Origin: an uncultured Coriobacteriaceae bacterium
GTDB lineage: Bacteria; Actinomycetota; Coriobacteriia; Coriobacteriales; Atopobiaceae
Direction of reading: 5' to 3'
DNA length: 64,000 bases
Assembly (NCBI GenBank): GCA_902801175.1
Contig: CADCHF010000028.1
Location: 1-64,000, forward strand
Shown here piece by piece: positions 7,985 to 18,205 of the stretch. The notes beneath the pieces were generated by a model. The model had not been told where the DNA came from. It saw only the letters and a program-made list of their open reading frames with translations, and did no database searches. Within the stretch, counting starts at the first letter, position 1. The number at the start of each line of letters is the position of its first letter. Made by a program: the position numbers and the translations under genes.

Positions 7985-8048
7985 GCTCTATTTCGGAGTC
8001 TCGCTCATTTCTTTCCCTTTCCTTCTCGAAGTGTCCGCAGCCGGTAAG

Positions 8049-8060
8049 TTAATCGGTTAC
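8049..8060. promoter_or_regulatory. LacI-type operator 4 (TTAATCGGTTAC)
   Basis: One mismatch from TTAATCGGTTAA, the site set seen beside the LacI gene. It lies 65 bases upstream of the EIIC remnant's start codon. Confidence 0.55.
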
Positions 8061-8075
8061 GTTTCGTTGACCTCA

Positions 8076-8098
8076 CTATATGACGAGCTGTGATATAG
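8076..8098. promoter_or_regulatory. LysR box CTATAT-N11-ATATAG
   Basis: A perfect 6-bp dyad separated by 11 bases, the T-N11-A geometry of LysR-family recognition sites. It lies between the EIIC remnant (minus) and the LysR gene (plus), so the regulator probably controls itself and the EIIC promoter. Confidence 0.6.
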
Positions 8099-8188
8099 AG
8101 CCACTACCTATGAACTACATCGTGATATACTTCTGATGCATGACATTTGACATGCGTTGACTGGCGTTACAACCCCAGGGGGGCTTAC

Positions 8189-10608
<2,420 letters not shown>

Positions 10609-10720
10609 GACGCATTGAGCTGTTGGCCACGTAGCTTTGCCGAGAGAGGAGAGTCCTGGGGATCTGCGCCTAGGGCTCTCTTGCTAGACTGAGAGCAGAT
10701 GCATGGGGATGGGAGGGCAC

Positions 10721-11404
10721 ATGGAGATCTTCGCAGGCCTGCGGACGTTTACCTTTGGGGCGATTGCCCTGCGTCTGCTTGGCGCGCTTCTCTGCGGAAC
10801 CATGGTTGGCGTTGACCGGGAGATGCGCAACAAGAAGGCCGGTCTCAAGACGCATGTGCTGGTATGCCTTGGCGCGGCGCTCTGTATGATCGTGTCCGAG
10901 TGCATCATCCTGGGGCGTGAGGGTGTCACGACCGATGCGACCCGCATCGCCGCCAACGTGGTCACGGGAGTCGGCTTTCTCTGTGCAGCTTCCCTCATTA
11001 CCAGGGGAAACGGCTCCTTGCACGGGCTTACCACAGCGGCAGGTCTTTGGACTACGGCCGTTATTGGCCTTGCCTGTGGCTCCGGGTGGCTCGAAGTGGG
11101 CCTGTTGACAGCCCTCATCGTGTTGTTTGTGTTTGCGGTGTTTGGTCGCCTGGACGCCTACCTCACCAGCATCTCACGTGGCTTTGACCTCTATGCAGAG
11201 GTTATTGACTACGAGGATCTGCCAAAGCTGCTGGACACGCTTCACGCCCACAGCGTGACCTTTAGTGGGCTTACGGTGTCGAAGAGTCCGGTGGGGACTG
11301 CCATCGTGCAGCTCACCGCCACCACGCAGCATCTTGGCGAGAAGGAGAGGCTAAGCGAAGCCCTCCGTGCGCTCGATTGCGTGCGCTACCTCGAGATGTT
11401 CTAG
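10721..11404 (+). CDS. MgtC/SapB-family membrane protein
   Basis: About 227 residues. The N-terminal MgtC domain has about four to five membrane helices: LRLLGALLCGTMVGVDRE, a conserved GLKTHVLVCLGAALCM, and ATRIAANVVTGVGFLCAASLI. These are family hallmarks (GxERE-like and GLRT-like motifs; here GVDRE and GLKT). A soluble C-terminal region of about 80 residues (DLYAEVIDYEDLPKLLDTL) resembles an ACT-like fold. Family members act in magnesium homeostasis, membrane potential or acid survival, but the biochemical role is unsettled. The ATG at 10721 follows GGGAGG; an ATG at 10703 adds six residues. It stands alone between the GH1 and reductase genes. Confidence 0.85.
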   Translation: MEIFAGLRTFTFGAIALRLLGALLCGTMVGVDREMRNKKAGLKTHVLVCLGAALCMIVSECIILGREGVTTDATRIAANVVTGVGFLCAASLITRGNGSLHGLTTAAGLWTTAVIGLACGSGWLEVGLLTALIVLFVFAVFGRLDAYLTSISRGFDLYAEVIDYEDLPKLLDTLHAHSVTFSGLTVSKSPVGTAIVQLTATTQHLGEKERLSEALRALDCVRYLEMF

Positions 11405-11572
11405 GTCGAGACGTTTGTCGCTACCCCCATTTGACCCATGCAGTTGAACCAATGCATACAGTGCATATCACAACGTACGCAAGAGGCATTGGCTATTGTG
11501 TGCTAATGCTGCAAAAATGGTAGGAGGGGACTTATGCCGGCGGCTAAGCTGGCTGAGGAGAGGAGACCTATC

Positions 11573-12700
11573 ATGATTTATCGCGACTTTCAGGATTTGA
11601 AGCTGTCCGGCCTTGGTTTGGGCGCCATGCGTCTGCCGGTCATCGACGGTGACGACCACACGATTGACGAGCCGGCCGCGGCAGCCATGGTCGACTACGC
11701 CATGGAGCACGGTATCAACTACTACGACACCGCATGGGGCTATCATGGCGGCCACTCCGAGGAGGTGCTGGGCCGCGCGCTTGCCAAGTACCCGCGCGAC
11801 AGCTTCTACCTCGCCACCAAGTTCCCCGGCTATGCCAACAACAACTTTGGCAAGGTCGAGGAGATCTTTGAGAAGCAGCTTGAGAAGTGCGGCGTTGAGT
11901 ACTTCGACTTCTACCTCTGTCACAACGTGACCGAGTCGAACATCGACGACTACCTGGCCGACGACCAGTTTGGCACCGTGACCTACCTGCTCGAGCAGAA
12001 GAAGGCCGGGCGCATTCGCCATCTGGGCTTCTCCTGCCACGGTGCGCTGCCGGTGCTGGCGGCGTTCCTCGAGAAGTACGGCAAGGACATGGAGTTCTGC
12101 CAGCTGCAGCTCAACTACATCGACTGGCACTTCCAGAAGGACGCCGAGAAGGTGGCGCTGCTTGCGCAGTACGGCATTCCCGTGTGGGTCATGGAGCCGC
12201 TGCGTGGTGGCAAGCTGGCTACGCTGCCCGAGCAGTATGCCGAGCAGCTCAAGGCTCTGCGTCCCGATGAGACCATTCCTGCCTGGGCCTTCCGCTTCCT
12301 GCAGAGCGTCCCGCAGATCACCATGGTGCTTTCCGGTATGTCCAACATGGAGCAGCTGCAGCAGAACATTGCCACGTGGGAGGATGACAAGCCGCTCTCG
12401 AAGGAGGAATGGGACGCCATCCTCTCCATCGGCGACACCATGGCCACCGGCGTGCCCTGCACCGCCTGCCACTACTGCACCAACCACTGCCCCATGGAGC
12501 TGGATATCCCGCATCTCATCTCGCTCTACAACGAGCACAAGTTCACCGGTGGTGGCTTCATCGCGCCGATGGCCTTGGGTGCCCTCCCCGACGACAAGCA
12601 GCCTAGCGCCTGCATTGGCTGCGGAAGCTGTGCCGCGGTGTGCCCGCAGCAGATTGACATCCCCAGCGTGCTCGCCGACTTTGCAGAGCTGATGGCGTAG
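11573..12700 (+). CDS. Aldo/keto reductase with C-terminal 4Fe-4S domain
   Basis: About 375 residues. Residues 1-265 are an aldo/keto reductase barrel: LGLGAMRLP, YDTAWGYHGGHSEEVLG with the catalytic Tyr, the Lys in LATKFPG, and the His in FYLCHN. The C-terminal ~90 residues carry two clusters of four cysteines, CTACHYCTNHCPMELDIP and CIGCGSCAAVCPQQIDIP. Such fused proteins are common in anaerobes and are predicted to couple carbonyl reduction to ferredoxin-like electron flow; substrates are unknown. Two starts are possible. The ATG at 11534 has a strong TAGGAGGGG just upstream and adds 13 residues, while 11573 follows AGGAGACC and matches the usual MIYRDF start. Confidence 0.9.
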   Translation: MIYRDFQDLKLSGLGLGAMRLPVIDGDDHTIDEPAAAAMVDYAMEHGINYYDTAWGYHGGHSEEVLGRALAKYPRDSFYLATKFPGYANNNFGKVEEIFEKQLEKCGVEYFDFYLCHNVTESNIDDYLADDQFGTVTYLLEQKKAGRIRHLGFSCHGALPVLAAFLEKYGKDMEFCQLQLNYIDWHFQKDAEKVALLAQYGIPVWVMEPLRGGKLATLPEQYAEQLKALRPDETIPAWAFRFLQSVPQITMVLSGMSNMEQLQQNIATWEDDKPLSKEEWDAILSIGDTMATGVPCTACHYCTNHCPMELDIPHLISLYNEHKFTGGGFIAPMALGALPDDKQPSACIGCGSCAAVCPQQIDIPSVLADFAELMA

Positions 12701-12720
12701 CCGCGGAAATACGCAGATCG

Positions 12721-12752
12721 GGGGTGTGTCAGTGGTCCCCCTGACACACCCC
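12721..12752. terminator. Perfect 12-bp hairpin after the reductase gene
   Basis: GGGGTGTGTCAG pairs exactly with CTGACACACCCC across an 8-base loop. It lies between convergent genes, so it could stop transcription from both sides. The TGTGTCA/TGACACA arms relate it to the repeat family at 40 kb and 55.6 kb. Confidence 0.6.
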
Positions 12753-12780
12753 TCGCAGGTGCATTCAGTCTCACGATAAA

Positions 12781-12812
12781 GCGCGTGTCAGAGGAATCCC
12801 TCCGACACGCGC
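12781..12812. terminator. Second hairpin between convergent genes
   Basis: Arms 12781-12794 and 12799-12812 (GCGCGTGTC / GACACGCGC plus inner pairing with one mismatch). It stacks directly after the 12721 hairpin and probably ends the minus-strand oxidoreductase transcript. Confidence 0.55.
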
Positions 12813-12839
12813 ATGTCATGGCTCAGCTTGACTCGCTCC

Positions 12840-14056
12840 CTACGCAACACCCATGTAGGAGAGCATGCCGTCAACGGCCAGCTTGGTGGCGGCTACGGCG
12901 TGCACCACGGTGTTGGGGCCCGTAACCACGTCGCCGGCGGCAAAGACGCCCGGAACCGTGCACATGCCATGCTCGTCCACAATCAGCAGGCCACGGTCGT
13001 CACCCTCGAGACCCTCAGTGGTCAGGATGAGCTTGTTCTTCGGCTTTTGCGACACGGCCACGATCACCGTGTCGCAGCTCACCTGGTCGAGCTCTTCCTC
13101 GTAGCCCGTCACACGGTCATTCTCGTCGAAGATGGCCGTCTTAAACACGGGCCCTCCTCGTTGATCTCGCAGATTGCCTTGCCCTGCACGAGCTCGGCGC
13201 CGTCCAGCAAGGCATATTCCAGCTCGTCGGAGCTTGCCGAGATGTGCTTGCTGCGGGCGTAGAGCGTGACCTCGTTGGCACCCTGGCGGATGGCGGTACG
13301 GGCTACGTCCATGGCGGTGTTGCCAGCGCCAATGACGGCAACGCGCTCGCCAATCTCTGCCGTCTCGGGGCTCATGAGGTAGTCAAGGCCAAACAGCACG
13401 TTGCCGCCGGCCTCACCCGAGACGCCCAGCGTCTGCGCGCGCCAGGTGCCCGTACCAACAAAGACCGTGTCGTACCCGTCACGGAAGAGGTCGGGGATGG
13501 TGAGCGACGAGCCAATGGCCGTGTTGTGCCTGATCTTGACGCCGAGGGTCTCCAGAATCTCCTGATAGCGGTCAAGCACCCGCTTGGGCAGGCGATACTC
13601 GGGGATGCCGTAGCGCATAACGCCGCCGAGACGCGGGTTCTGGTCAAAGATCGTGACGGCAACGCCCATCTGCGCGAGCCTCATGGCAGCGACGATGCCG
13701 GCCGGGCCACCACCAATGACAGCTGCGCGCTTGCCGGTGGGCTGGGGCTTCTCAAAGCGGGCGCGCTCGAGGTAGGTGCTCGACACGTAGTTCTCGATGG
13801 CCGAGAAGTGGATGGGCGTACCCTTGCGGCCGCGCACGCAGTGGCCTTCGCACTGTGCTCCGTGGTTGCAGATGAGCGAGCAAACGGCGCTCATGGGGTT
13901 GTTCTGGAAGAGCACGGCTCCCGCCTCGTCCATCCGGCGCTCGCGGAACAGCTGAATGACCAGCGGAATTGCCGTGCCTACCGGGCAGCCCTTCTGGCAA
14001 AGTGGCTTCTTGCAGTTAAGGCAGCGCTCTGCCTCCTCGACGATGTGCAGTGCCAT
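12840..14056 (-). pseudogene. GltD-like FAD/Fe-S NADPH oxidoreductase with a frameshift
   Basis: The N-terminal part (about 300 residues) starts MALHIVEEAERCLNCKKPLC and has the two Fe-S cysteine groups of glutamate synthase small subunit-like proteins (CLNCKKPLCQKGCP; CSLICNHGAQCEGHC). An FAD-binding GGGPAGIVAAM and an NADPH-binding GAGNTAMDVA follow. The last ~100 residues, with the FAD-closing GVFAAGDVVTGPNTVVHAV, are in another frame. The switch is at about 13147-13151, after INEEGP. Adding one base there would restore a 405-residue protein of normal length, so this is a single-base deletion in a GGGCCCG run, either real or a sequencing error. The ATG at 14056 follows GGGAAGGAAGACGCC. The gene is divergent from the HxlR regulator. 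Its homologues supply reductant as stand-alone GltD/SudA/NfnB-type enzymes. Confidence 0.82.
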
Positions 14057-14091
14057 GGCGTCTTCCTTCCCTTGTTGGCCGCTTTGATACT

Positions 14092-14112
14092 TGTGTAGCT
14101 TTAAGATACACG
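14092..14112. promoter_or_regulatory. Possible HxlR operator dyad
   Basis: TGTGTA (14092-14097) and TACACG (14107-14112) form an imperfect dyad, 5 of 6 pairs, spaced by nine bases. It lies 36 bases upstream of the oxidoreductase start and in the divergent promoter region of the HxlR gene. HxlR proteins bind such short spaced dyads. Confidence 0.35.
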
Positions 14113-14221
14113 CGCGCCGCAAATTGGAGCTTGCTGTTTGCACAAGACGGTATGCAGTTTCAACATGCTGGTGCAATGCGCTCGTGTCGGAGAAACCAAG
14201 TTTCGCCTGTTGCTGCGAGCC

Positions 14222-14227
14222 TATAAT
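14222..14227 (+). promoter_or_regulatory. -10 box TATAAT of the HxlR gene
   Basis: A perfect TATAAT 34 bases before the chosen ATG at 14262. This supports the short protein start, because the longer frame would begin upstream of the transcript. Confidence 0.5.
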
Positions 14228-14261
14228 TGATACAGCCGAATGCAAAGGGGAGGGAATTGCA

Positions 14262-14774
14262 ATGCTCGAGCGCCCAAATGACCTCAGGTCCTGCAGCCTG
14301 GCCGATGCCTTTATGACCATTGGCGGCAAGTGGAAGCCCTACATCGTTTGGTATCTCAATACCGCCCAAAACTTCACGATGCGTTACGGCGAGCTCAAGC
14401 GTCACATTCCTTGGACCATCTCGCACAAGATGTATGCCCAACAGCTGCATGAGCTTGAAGACGACGGCATCATCACGCGCCATGAGTACATGGAGGGCAA
14501 CATACGCGTGGTGGACTACACCCTCACCGAGGCGGGACGCTTCCTTGTGCCAGCGATTCTCTATTTGCGTGATTGGCGCGCCGTCTTTGGCGGTTTCCCC
14601 GACTCGACCCTTACGCGCACGCAGGGCAGCTGGCAGGACAAGACAATCTCGTATCTTTGCGAGGGCATCGATGGGTCTGGCCTCGAGGCACGTATCGAGT
14701 TTGACGTGGCGCGCACGCTCGAGGAGTCACTTGCAAATAGCGAAGGCGACGCCTTCTTTGAGCCTGAGATTTAG
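14262..14774 (+). CDS. HxlR-family transcriptional regulator
   Basis: 170 residues. The winged-helix domain is typical of HxlR: SLADAFMTIGGKWKPYIVWYL, then MRYGELKRHIPWTISHKMYAQQLHELEDDGIITRHEY, and YTLTEAGRFLVPAI. Most HxlR proteins are 100-130 residues; this one has a ~60-residue C-terminal extension of unknown role. The ATG at 14262 follows AAAGGGGAGGG and lies behind a TATAAT, whereas the longer frame from 14091 runs through promoter sequence. Divergence from the GltD-like oxidoreductase fits the usual HxlR arrangement of controlling a redox enzyme. Confidence 0.88.
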   Translation: MLERPNDLRSCSLADAFMTIGGKWKPYIVWYLNTAQNFTMRYGELKRHIPWTISHKMYAQQLHELEDDGIITRHEYMEGNIRVVDYTLTEAGRFLVPAILYLRDWRAVFGGFPDSTLTRTQGSWQDKTISYLCEGIDGSGLEARIEFDVARTLEESLANSEGDAFFEPEI

Positions 14775-14859
14775 CCAATCATCTACAATTACCTAAAAAG
14801 CAATCGACAAGTAATTGATGTTACTGACTGGTGTTGCCGTACATTGAAACTCGCTTCTA

Positions 14860-14914
14860 GCCACTACTAACTTTGAAGTGCATTCTTTCGCGCGTTTTTG
14901 GCTTGCCACATACT
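14860..14914 (+). promoter_or_regulatory. Shared palindromic promoter element, copy A (EIIA)
   Basis: ACTTTGAAGT core at 14870-14879, followed by GCATTCTTT, then a -10-like CATACT at 14909-14914. The gap from the end of AAGTGCATTCTT (14887) to the hexamer is 21 bases, exactly as in copies B-E. This is the most diverged plus-strand copy upstream of the core (TACTAACTTTG instead of TACTTACTTTA). Confidence 0.65.
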
Positions 14915-14982
14915 GTGCTTAAAGGTGGTCGGGCTTTTGGCCGGGTCCGACTTTTGGAATGCCAAAGGGATGGGAGTACGTC

Positions 14983-15498
14983 ATGGGATTCTTCGACAAG
15001 CTGTTTGGAAGCAAGAAGCCGGCAAAGCCTGAGGCCGTGGCCGCAGATGCTGCCAAGGGTGCTGTCTGTGCACCAGTTGCTGGCCGTGTGGAGGTTACCG
15101 ATCAGATCCCCGATCCGGTCTTTGCTTGCGAGGCCATGGGCCAGACGGTGGCCGTGTGGCCTTCCGACGGTAACGTGTTTGCACCTATTTCTGGTGCCGT
15201 TGCCAGTGCCATGCCGCACGCCTTTGGCATTGCCGGCGATGATGGCGTAGAGGTGCTCGTGCATGTGGGCGTTGACACCGTCAACATGAACGGCGACGGC
15301 TTTAACGTGTGGGTCAACGCGGGCGATCATGTGAATGCGGGCGATCCCGTTCTTACCTTTGACCGCGACAAGGTGGCAAAGGCTGGCTACAAGGACATCG
15401 TGATGACCATCATCACCAATTCCGACGACCTGGCAAGCATCGACAAGGTGGCCGAGGGCACGGTGGCCGCTGGCGCCAAGCTCATGCAGACCGCATAG
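14983..15498 (+). CDS. PTS EIIA component, glucose type
   Basis: About 171 residues, a single-domain IIA(Glc) protein. The core CAPVAGRVEVTDQIPDPVFA is followed by NVFAPISGAV, the structural His in MPHAFGI (about 79) and the phosphorylated active-site His in VLVHVGVDTVNMNG (about 94). It passes phosphate from HPr to EIIB domains. None of the three EIIBC permeases in the window (15715, 22611, 57916) has its own IIA domain, so this protein may serve several of them. The ATG at 14983 follows GGGAG; an ATG at 14959 would add eight residues. It has the shared promoter element upstream and a strong terminator downstream, so it is probably transcribed separately from the next gene. Confidence 0.92.
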   Translation: MGFFDKLFGSKKPAKPEAVAADAAKGAVCAPVAGRVEVTDQIPDPVFACEAMGQTVAVWPSDGNVFAPISGAVASAMPHAFGIAGDDGVEVLVHVGVDTVNMNGDGFNVWVNAGDHVNAGDPVLTFDRDKVAKAGYKDIVMTIITNSDDLASIDKVAEGTVAAGAKLMQTA

Positions 15499-15529
15499 TC
15501 CAGCATCCAACAATTGAGCTAGGCCTGCC

Positions 15530-15565
15530 GGGGCCGCGCGAGAACAATGAGTCTCGCGCGGCCCC
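15530..15565 (+). terminator. Intrinsic terminator of the EIIA gene
   Basis: GGGGCCGCGCGAGA (15530-15543) pairs perfectly with TCTCGCGCGGCCCC (15552-15565). CGCTTTGTTG follows. Confidence 0.75.
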
Positions 15566-15596
15566 CGCTTTGTTGCTTCCCTAAACAAACACTGTC

Positions 15597-15657
15597 ATCT
15601 ACCTGCGTACTTACTTTAAAGTGCGTTCTATTTTTATCTTTCCTTCCTCTCAATAAT
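15597..15657 (+). promoter_or_regulatory. Shared palindromic promoter element, copy B (EIIBC)
   Basis: CTACCTGCGTACTTAC precedes the perfect core ACTTTAAAGT (15613-15622) and GCGTTCTA. The -10-like AATAAT at 15652-15657 begins 22 bases after the AAGTGCGTTCTA block. It lies 58 bases upstream of the EIIBC start codon. Confidence 0.75.
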
Positions 15658-15714
15658 GGAGCCAGCAAGAAAGAAAAAGCCACTTGGGACTCCACGACAA
15701 GGAAGGAAAGAACC

Positions 15715-17136
15715 ATGGCAGCAAAGGACTTCGATCGCATCGCCCAGGAGATCCTGGACAACGTCGGCGGCGCCGAAAACGTCACCAACGCAGTGCACTG
15801 CATGACGCGCCTGCGCCTCAACCTCAAGGACTACGACAAGATCAACGCCGATGCCATCAAGGGCATCAAGGGTGTGCTTGGCGCCCAGATGGTCGGCGGT
15901 CAGTATCAGGTCATCATTGGCCAGACCGTGCCCAACGTGTACAAGGAGTTCTGCGCGATTGCTGGCATTAAGGAGACCGGCGCCATCGACGAGAACCTTG
16001 ACGCAGGCCCCAAGGGTCCGCTTACGCCCAAGGCCGTGATTGACAAGTTCCTCGACGCCATCACCGGCAGCCTGACCCCGATCCTGCCCATCCTCATCGT
16101 CGCCGGCCTGGTTAAGATGATCATCGCCATCCTTGGTCCCACGATGCTCGGCGTGGTGAACGAGGGGGACAACCTCTACAGCATCCTCAACCTCGCAGGC
16201 GATGCCGGCTTCTACTTCTTGCCCATGTACGTGGCCGTCTCCTCTGCCCGCAAGTTTGGTGCCAACCAGTTTATTGCCATGCTCGTGGCCGGAATCATGC
16301 TGCACCCCACGCTTGTTGGCTGGGTGACCGAGGGCACCGCGATGGACGTCTACGGTATCCCCATGACGCTCGTGAACTACTCCTCTAGCGTGTTCCCCAT
16401 GATCCTGACCATCTTTGTCATGTCCTACGTGGAGAATTTCTTCAAGAAGGTCGTCCCGGAGCAGGTCTCCACCATGTTTGTACCGCTCTGCACCGTGCTC
16501 GTCATGCTCCCGCTCGCACTCTGCGTCGTTGGCCCGCTCGGCCAGATCCTTGGCAACGGCATCTCGGCTGGTCTGCTCGCCCTTCACAACATCCTGGGTC
16601 CCGTGGGTGTCGCCATCATCGGCTCCCTCTTCCTGCTCCTGGTTGCCACCGGCATGCACCTCGCTGTCATCTCCACCGCGCTCATCTCCTTCGCTCAGCT
16701 CGGCTTTGACGACACCATCCTCGTTGGCTCCATCTGCGGCACCTACGCTTGCATCGCCATCTACCTGATGTACACCCTCAAGGCAAAGGACGCCGAGGAC
16801 CGTGAGCTTGGCCTCTCTTGCTTCATCTCGCAGGCACTCGGTGGTGTGGGCGAGCCCGGCATCTTTGGCATCACCATGCGCAAGCCCAAGGCCCTGCTCA
16901 TCGAGATGGTTGCAGCCTTCTGCGGCGGCCTCTATGCTGGCATCACCCACTGCGCCCTCTACGTGCTCGGCTCCTCCAACTTCATGAACGCCATCGTCTT
17001 TGCTAACCCCAACGACCCGATGGGCCTCGTGAACGGCATCATCGCCTGCGCCATCAGCTTCGTCGTGGCAGTCGTGCTCTGCCTGGTCATTGGCTTCGAC
17101 GGTCCGCTGCCCTTTGGCAAGAAGCAGGCCGCGTAA
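15715..17136 (+). CDS. PTS EIIBC permease, beta-glucoside/sucrose/N-acetylglucosamine superfamily
   Basis: 473 residues. The N-terminal EIIB domain (about 1-85) holds the phospho-cysteine in VHCMTRLRL (about residue 27) and IKGVLGAQMVGGQYQVIIG. The EIIC domain (about 105-470) has around ten membrane helices and the conserved SQALGGVGEPGIFGI loop. It imports and phosphorylates a sugar or glycoside and has no IIA domain; the EIIA gene just upstream likely supplies it. I chose the ATG at 15715, after GGAAGGAAAGAACC, because upstream residues in frame cover the promoter element. The sugar is not identifiable; the shared regulon suggests a modified or acylated glycoside. Confidence 0.92.
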   Translation: MAAKDFDRIAQEILDNVGGAENVTNAVHCMTRLRLNLKDYDKINADAIKGIKGVLGAQMVGGQYQVIIGQTVPNVYKEFCAIAGIKETGAIDENLDAGPKGPLTPKAVIDKFLDAITGSLTPILPILIVAGLVKMIIAILGPTMLGVVNEGDNLYSILNLAGDAGFYFLPMYVAVSSARKFGANQFIAMLVAGIMLHPTLVGWVTEGTAMDVYGIPMTLVNYSSSVFPMILTIFVMSYVENFFKKVVPEQVSTMFVPLCTVLVMLPLALCVVGPLGQILGNGISAGLLALHNILGPVGVAIIGSLFLLLVATGMHLAVISTALISFAQLGFDDTILVGSICGTYACIAIYLMYTLKAKDAEDRELGLSCFISQALGGVGEPGIFGITMRKPKALLIEMVAAFCGGLYAGITHCALYVLGSSNFMNAIVFANPNDPMGLVNGIIACAISFVVAVVLCLVIGFDGPLPFGKKQAA

Positions 17137-17154
17137 CAACAAGCCCCCTTCCTT

Positions 17155-17189
17155 GGCCGGTCAGGAGAATGACGAGCTCCTGACCGGCC
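17155..17189 (+). terminator. Intrinsic terminator of the EIIBC gene
   Basis: GGCCGGTCAGGAG (17155-17167) pairs perfectly with CTCCTGACCGGCC (17177-17189). It is followed by GCTCCTATC, a weak T tract. The next gene starts 44 bases on, so some read-through is possible. Confidence 0.65.
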
Positions 17190-17232
17190 GCTCCTATCAA
17201 AACCCGTAATCTGAAGTGTTGAGGAGAGAACC

Positions 17233-18081
17233 ATGAGCACCACGGAGAAGTTCACGAACGAGCAGCTGTCCGATCGAGTCTGGCGCCTGAAGGACGCCTA
17301 CGGCGTGGCCATGTATCTGGCAGAGGGCGATGAGCGTGCCTGCCTAATCGATACCGGCTATGGCATCAAGGGCCTGCGCAACTACGTGGAGACGCTCACG
17401 AACAAGCCCGTGTTTGTGCTGCTTACCCACGGTCATGTGGACCACGCCTTTGGCGCAGCCGAGTTCGAAGAGGTCCACATGAGCCACCGCGACCTGCCCG
17501 AGTTTGCCGCTCAGTCAAATGCAGCTTGGCGCGCGAACTTCATCAAGGTGGCTTTCTCCAAGAAGGGGAGTTTTGAGATGAACGAGCCCTACGCCGGCGA
17601 GTTCATCGACGTGGCCGACGGTGAGGAGTTTGACCTTGGTGGCCTTACCGTTCGCTGCCATGCCGTGCCCGGTCACACTCCTGGTTGCATCGTGCCGGTG
17701 CTGGTGGAGGAGCGCATGGTCATCTTTGGCGACGCGGCGGGTCCCGGAACGCTTGTGACCGAGGAGTACGCCGCAACAGTGAGCGAGTACCTCGCGGCGC
17801 TGCGCGCGCTCAAAGAGCACGAGGCGGATTGGGATCGCGTACTTCGTTTCCATGGCACCTGCGAGTCACCCAAGAGCCTGCTAGATGACATGCTCGACAT
17901 CTGCCTTGAGGTGCTGGCGGGTACCGATGACCGTGTGGCGCAGCCCGCAAGCGCAGGCGACGTCTATCCAATCAAGAGCGACTTGCCCATCTACCTGGCC
18001 AAAGAGACGCTTCCTGGGAGCCAGCAGCGTGTGGACGGCCGCGAAGGCAACCTCTTTTATCGTGCCGACAAGGCGTGCTAA
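17233..18081 (+). CDS. Metallo-beta-lactamase-fold hydrolase
   Basis: 282 residues. The metal-binding motif LTHGHVDHAFGA (about 64-75) gives the HxHxDH set. Further metal ligands are in AVPGHTPGC (about 145-153), FGDAAGPG and RFHGTCESP (near 208). Family members hydrolyse thioesters, lactones or phosphodiesters; this glyoxalase-II-like arrangement does not reveal the substrate. It follows the EIIBC gene by 96 bases in the same direction with a hairpin between, so it may be a read-through gene of the same unit. The start follows GAGGAGAGAACC. Confidence 0.88.
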   Translation: MSTTEKFTNEQLSDRVWRLKDAYGVAMYLAEGDERACLIDTGYGIKGLRNYVETLTNKPVFVLLTHGHVDHAFGAAEFEEVHMSHRDLPEFAAQSNAAWRANFIKVAFSKKGSFEMNEPYAGEFIDVADGEEFDLGGLTVRCHAVPGHTPGCIVPVLVEERMVIFGDAAGPGTLVTEEYAATVSEYLAALRALKEHEADWDRVLRFHGTCESPKSLLDDMLDICLEVLAGTDDRVAQPASAGDVYPIKSDLPIYLAKETLPGSQQRVDGREGNLFYRADKAC

Positions 18082-18103
18082 AACAGCGATTCATGAGATT
18101 TCC

Positions 18104-18141
18104 GACCAGGGAGGACGGGCCAGTGCCTGTCCTCCCTGGTC
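18104..18141. terminator. Terminator after the metallo-hydrolase
   Basis: GACCAGGGAGGAC (18104-18116) pairs perfectly with GTCCTCCCTGGTC (18129-18141), directly after the plus-strand gene and before the convergent AraC gene. Confidence 0.65.
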
Positions 18142-18159
18142 TGTAAGAAGTTCCGTGGA

Positions 18160-18187
18160 GCAAGGTGCCACTTGGGTGGCACCTTGC
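18160..18187. terminator. Terminator of the convergent AraC gene
   Basis: GCAAGGTGCCAC (18160-18171) pairs perfectly with GTGGCACCTTGC (18176-18187) with a 4-base loop. It lies 19 bases past the AraC stop codon on the minus strand. Confidence 0.65.
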
Positions 18188-18205
18188 TTCAACAGATTCG
18201 TTCTG

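Noticed and set aside
8147..8188. Upstream start for the LysR gene
   Set aside because: It adds 14 residues not found in LysR proteins and lies before the AGGGGGGC Shine-Dalgarno site.
15634..17142. 502-residue open frame antisense to the EIIBC gene
   Set aside because: Composition is unnatural (very rich in Asp, Gly, His, Val) and mirrors codon periodicity of the opposite strand. The EIIBC motifs establish the real gene. The same applies to antisense frames at 9079-10380, 22587-23849, 36908-38560, 48734-50623 and 52728-55529.
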